This document shows positions 61,010 through 64,000 of a DNA stretch of 64,000 bases, in pieces (the stretch's first letter is position 1; every line of letters starts with the position of its first letter). The position numbers and the translations under genes are program-made. The notes below the pieces were generated by a model. That model saw nothing but the letters and a program-made list of their open reading frames with translations, was not told the DNA's origin and ran no database searches. The stretch comes from Actinomycetota bacterium (GTDB lineage Bacteria; Actinomycetota; Actinomycetes; S36-B12), in NCBI GenBank assembly GCA_030681835.1, contig JAUXRN010000193.1, forward strand, positions 1 to 64,000, written 5' to 3'.

Positions 61010-62380
61010 TCAGTCGAACAGGTGGCGTGACTCGTCGGGGTAGGCGAGGGACCATGCCGTCCATAGTGCGTCGATTCGTTCTGCCAGCGTGAGGTTGTGG
61101 TTCACACGCAGGGCTGCGCGAGCGGGATCCTGGCTCTTCTCTGACTGCGCCCTTGCGTAGTAGCGGTTGGTCGTTTGCACGTCGGCGTGGCGAAGGAGGG
61201 CGGCGGCTTCGTAGGGGGTGCCGCCGCTGTCGACGACGACGCTGGCGGCATAGGCGCGCAGATCCTTGATCTTGATAGCCCGGCGGCGGGGGTCCAGGGT
61301 CGGGGCGTTCGGATCGCCGTCGAGCCCGGCGGCCTTCCGGGCGGGCTGCCAGACTCGTTGGGTCCAGTTCGTGTGGTCGATCGTCATCGTGGGCTTGCGG
61401 CCGTGCCCGAACCTTGTGGGCGTGAACAGCAGGTCGCCACCGATGCGATCCTCGATGATGCGGTCCTCGGCCAGGTCGAGCAGCGCCGACCACAGAGGAG
61501 TGGGGAGCGGGACGACATCCGCGTTGCCGCCCTTGACTTCCTCGACGACCCACGCGCCATCGCTCATGCTCCAGGTGAACACTCGGCGCACGCTCAGGCG
61601 CTGCCGGTTTGGCCACACGTCGCCGACGGCCAGGCTGATGGCCTCGCTCCAGCGCAGCCCGGCCCAGGCCATGAGCAGGATCAGGAGCCGGTCCTCGCGT
61701 CGCTCGGGGTGGGACGCGAGCAGGGCCAGCTCCTGCCAGGAGGGCAGCAGCACGGGGTCGACGGTTGCGCGCCGACCTCTGCCTGACTTGGTGGATACGC
61801 GGCGAACTTCGCGGGCGGGGTTGAAGGCCAGCCGGCCTTGCCGGACCTCCCAGGCGAGGGCGGCCCGGACGAGGGCGTAGGCCTTGGTGACACGGGGGTG
61901 GGAGTGCCCGAGGCGATGCAGGTCGCGGAGCCAGGCGTCGAGGAGTGGGCTGTCGATGTCCTTCACGGGGCGCAGGCCGAGGTTGTCCGGACCCTTGCCG
62001 ATTACATTCTTGAGCAGTTCGGTGTAGTCGCGGATGGTGTTGACCGCGATGGGGTCGAGCCCGTCGTTGGCGCGGTCGGTCGTGTACTCGGTGATGAGCT
62101 GGGCGAGGCGCCGCACGGGTCCCCTGTTGGCGGGAGCGGGCTTGGTTGATCGTCCTCTGTCGAGGTCCGCGATGGTCTCGTTGAGAGCGCGGCGTGCTTC
62201 CGTGGCGGACGGGAAGCTGCCCTTGATGGCCCGTCGTGCGGGGTCGAGCCGTGCGGGAAGTCGGGCTCGCCACGACCCGGATCCCTTGGGATCCTCGCGG
62301 ACCGAGCCCTCGGTGCCTCCCTGGCGTCGTCCCATGGTGCTTTCCTTTCGGTTGCTTCGAGGTGTCAAGCACACGCCCAC
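61010..62380 (-). CDS. tyrosine-family site-specific integrase
   Basis: LLMAWAGLRWSEAISL; IKIKDLRAYAASVVVDSGGTPYEAAALLRHADVQTTNRYYARA. Confidence 0.93.
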   Translation of the reverse strand: MGVCLTPRSNRKESTMGRRQGGTEGSVREDPKGSGSWRARLPARLDPARRAIKGSFPSATEARRALNETIADLDRGRSTKPAPANRGPVRRLAQLITEYTTDRANDGLDPIAVNTIRDYTELLKNVIGKGPDNLGLRPVKDIDSPLLDAWLRDLHRLGHSHPRVTKAYALVRAALAWEVRQGRLAFNPAREVRRVSTKSGRGRRATVDPVLLPSWQELALLASHPERREDRLLILLMAWAGLRWSEAISLAVGDVWPNRQRLSVRRVFTWSMSDGAWVVEEVKGGNADVVPLPTPLWSALLDLAEDRIIEDRIGGDLLFTPTRFGHGRKPTMTIDHTNWTQRVWQPARKAAGLDGDPNAPTLDPRRRAIKIKDLRAYAASVVVDSGGTPYEAAALLRHADVQTTNRYYARAQSEKSQDPARAALRVNHNLTLAERIDALWTAWSLAYPDESRHLFD

Positions 62381-62443
62381 GAGAGCTCTCTGAGGCGTCT
62401 GGTGCGGGATCTGTGGACGGCCGGCCAGGTCGTGTGGATGGCG

Positions 62444-62671
62444 CTAGCCGGACTCACCGCGCTCGGATCCGGCGAAGGCAGTGATGTCGGCGTGCGTGTA
62501 CCGGACGAGCCGGCCGATGCGCCGGCAACGCAGGTCTCCGGTCGAGGTCAACTGGCGCACGAGGGTCGGCGAGATCGCCAGGCAGCGGGCCACTTCCTCC
62601 GCAGTGAACAGCACGCGTGGAAGCGTGACCGGGAGTGCATCGTGATCGGGTGACACTGCGGTGCCGGACAT
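62444..62671 (-). CDS. excisionase-like helix-turn-helix protein
   Basis: LFTAEEVARCLAISPTLVRQLTSTGDLRCRRIGRLVRYTHADITAF. Confidence 0.88.
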   Translation of the reverse strand: MSGTAVSPDHDALPVTLPRVLFTAEEVARCLAISPTLVRQLTSTGDLRCRRIGRLVRYTHADITAFAGSERGESG

Positions 62672-62673
62672 CG

Positions 62674-63480
62674 CTACACCGCGATCCGCTGGCCGGCGTC
62701 GATGCCGTCGATGCCCGGCGTCGGGTGGTGCCCGGCGTGGGGGGCGTGCTCGACGGCGCGGGTGCGGGCGTGGTCGAGGTGGGCGAGGGCGTGGGTGTGC
62801 TGGCGGGCGGCGTGGCCCATCGCGGCGACGGCGGCCTTCAGGTAGTCGATGCGGGCGTCGAGCATGCCGGACTGGGGCGGGTCGGCGTCCATGCGGTCCA
62901 GCCAGCCGGCCACGTGCGCCATCGGGGAGTTGGACATCACCCGGGGCGGCAGGCCGGCGTCGTTGCCGATGACTGGCTGCCCGCCGGGGCTGGCTGCCGC
63001 GGCGATGTGGTGCGCGTGGGCGCGCACGGCGTGGCGGGTGGGGGTGATGCCGGCGGCGAGCAGGGCGTGGATGCAGGTGGTGACCTGGGCCTGCTCGAGG
63101 GTGAAGTCCACGCGCAGCCCGGACGCGGCGAGGCGGGTGGCGGCGATGGCCTCGGTCGCGGCGATGCGGCGCAGCAGCCGGGCGGCGTCGGGTTCGGGGA
63201 TGCCGCGGGTGGCGGCGAGCTGCGCGGGGCTGGGGAACGGGTGGCCGGGGGGCACGGCGTCGGCGACGGGCCAGCGCAGCACCTCGTGCAGGAGGGCGTC
63301 GCCGTGGGCGATGACCTCGGGGTGGGGGTGGGCGGCGGTGCGGTCGGCGGCGCCGGCGAGGGTGCGGGCCAGGGCGTCGAGCAGGTGCGGGTCGTGGTCG
63401 GCGTAGATCGCGGCGGCGAGGAGGTCGGGGTCGGCGTGGCGCAGCGCGGTGAGGATGTCGGTGATGTCCAGGGGGTGCAT
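62674..63480 (-). CDS. hypothetical protein of integrated element
   Basis: Complete ORF 2 nt upstream of the excisionase gene on the same strand; AGGAG ribosome-binding site before the start. Confidence 0.65.
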   Translation of the reverse strand: MHPLDITDILTALRHADPDLLAAAIYADHDPHLLDALARTLAGAADRTAAHPHPEVIAHGDALLHEVLRWPVADAVPPGHPFPSPAQLAATRGIPEPDAARLLRRIAATEAIAATRLAASGLRVDFTLEQAQVTTCIHALLAAGITPTRHAVRAHAHHIAAAASPGGQPVIGNDAGLPPRVMSNSPMAHVAGWLDRMDADPPQSGMLDARIDYLKAAVAAMGHAARQHTHALAHLDHARTRAVEHAPHAGHHPTPGIDGIDAGQRIAV

Positions 63481-63581
63481 GGCGGCTCCTGACGAAAGTG
63501 CTCCTGTCAGGTCAACGCGATTGCCCGCTCACTGTGACGCATTCACCGCCCCCGCCTCACGCAGAAGCCATCCCGGCAGGG

Positions 63582-64000
63582 TCAGGAGCCGACCGGGCTG
63601 AGCCCGGCCGCCGCGGCCCTCGCCGCGGCGACGACCGGCTGCTGGACCGGCTGCGGGGTGGGCTGGGGGGTGGGGTGGTCGGGGCGGCGGGGCTGCGCGG
63701 CGGCGCGGATGGTGTCGGCGTCGGTGAGCTGGTCGGGGTCCCAGCGCATGCGACGGGCGATGTCGATCATGCGGCGTTCCTGCCGCGGTGGTGGGGGGAC
63801 GGGGATCTTGGGCTTGGGCGCGATGTGGGAGGCCGTGGTGGTGATGAACACGATGGCCTCGTCCGACCAGCCCCACTCGACCAGCACGGGCACCAGGACG
63901 GGCCAGGCGGCCGGGCCGGTCAGGTCCAGGCGCTGCAGCTCGCTGGGGGTGGGGCAGCCGGGGCAGCGCACGGTGATGCCGTAGCAGCGGGCGAGCTTGT
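63582..64000 (-). CDS. hypothetical protein of integrated element (5' end beyond window)
   Basis: ORF 63582..63971 stays open upstream in frame to the edge (KLARCYGITVRCPGCP...); Cys-containing N-terminal region. Confidence 0.55.
   Translation of the reverse strand, partial: KLARCYGITVRCPGCPTPSELQRLDLTGPAAWPVLVPVLVEWGWSDEAIVFITTTASHIAPKPKIPVPPPPRQERRMIDIARRMRWDPDQLTDADTIRAAAQPRRPDHPTPQPTPQPVQQPVVAAARAAAAGLSPVGS

Larger units (their letters stand above)
61010..64000. mobile_element. tRNA-Thr-associated integrative element, right side outside window (left boundary in or just after tRNA 3' end)
   Basis: Integrase and excisionase genes next to a tRNA, followed by unknown co-directional genes. 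Confidence 0.75.

Noticed and set aside
60513-62372. 619-aa minus-strand ORF overlapping the integrase
   Set aside because: Alternate frame of the integrase gene; Arg/Pro/His-rich, while the 61010..62380 frame has recombinase motifs.
62635-63492. 285-aa Gly/Val-rich plus-strand ORF
   Set aside because: Exact antisense of the 62674..63480 gene, which has a ribosome-binding site and follows the excisionase operon direction.

Overview
High-GC actinobacterial chromosome segment, mostly core genes. In order: a narGHJI respiratory nitrate reductase operon (narG truncated by the window start); two tRNA-Ser genes, an SRP RNA, dnaX-recR and lysC-asd; an ACC-deaminase-type acdS next to tRNA-Pro; then a long block whose order recalls the mycobacterial ponA2-whiB4-arsA/arsA-DUF4177-ridA-crp-nth-marP-ephE-acs-ssd-tad-helicase-topA region; tmk-holB; a lone lycopene cyclase; add; and finally an integrase-bearing element next to tRNA-Thr(CGT) that runs off the right edge. 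Most unusual observation: a single AbiEi-like/DUF559 nuclease-like gene (35583..36509) lies between 62-bp ungapped inverted repeats (50/62 identical by hand alignment, 35446..35507 and 36495..36556). Each repeat can itself fold into a long hairpin. The 1111-bp unit sits exactly between the stop codons of two convergent core genes, which suggests an uncharacterised REP-like mobile cassette. Other points: recurrent TANNNT-N6-start leaderless signals, an internal lysC start, hairpins shared with a convergent coding region, two likely TetR operators, an ArsA paralogue without the signature lysine, a K+-independent-type HppA, and arm-site-like repeats beside the integrase. All identifications are by eye from protein motifs and remembered family sequences; no database search was run.
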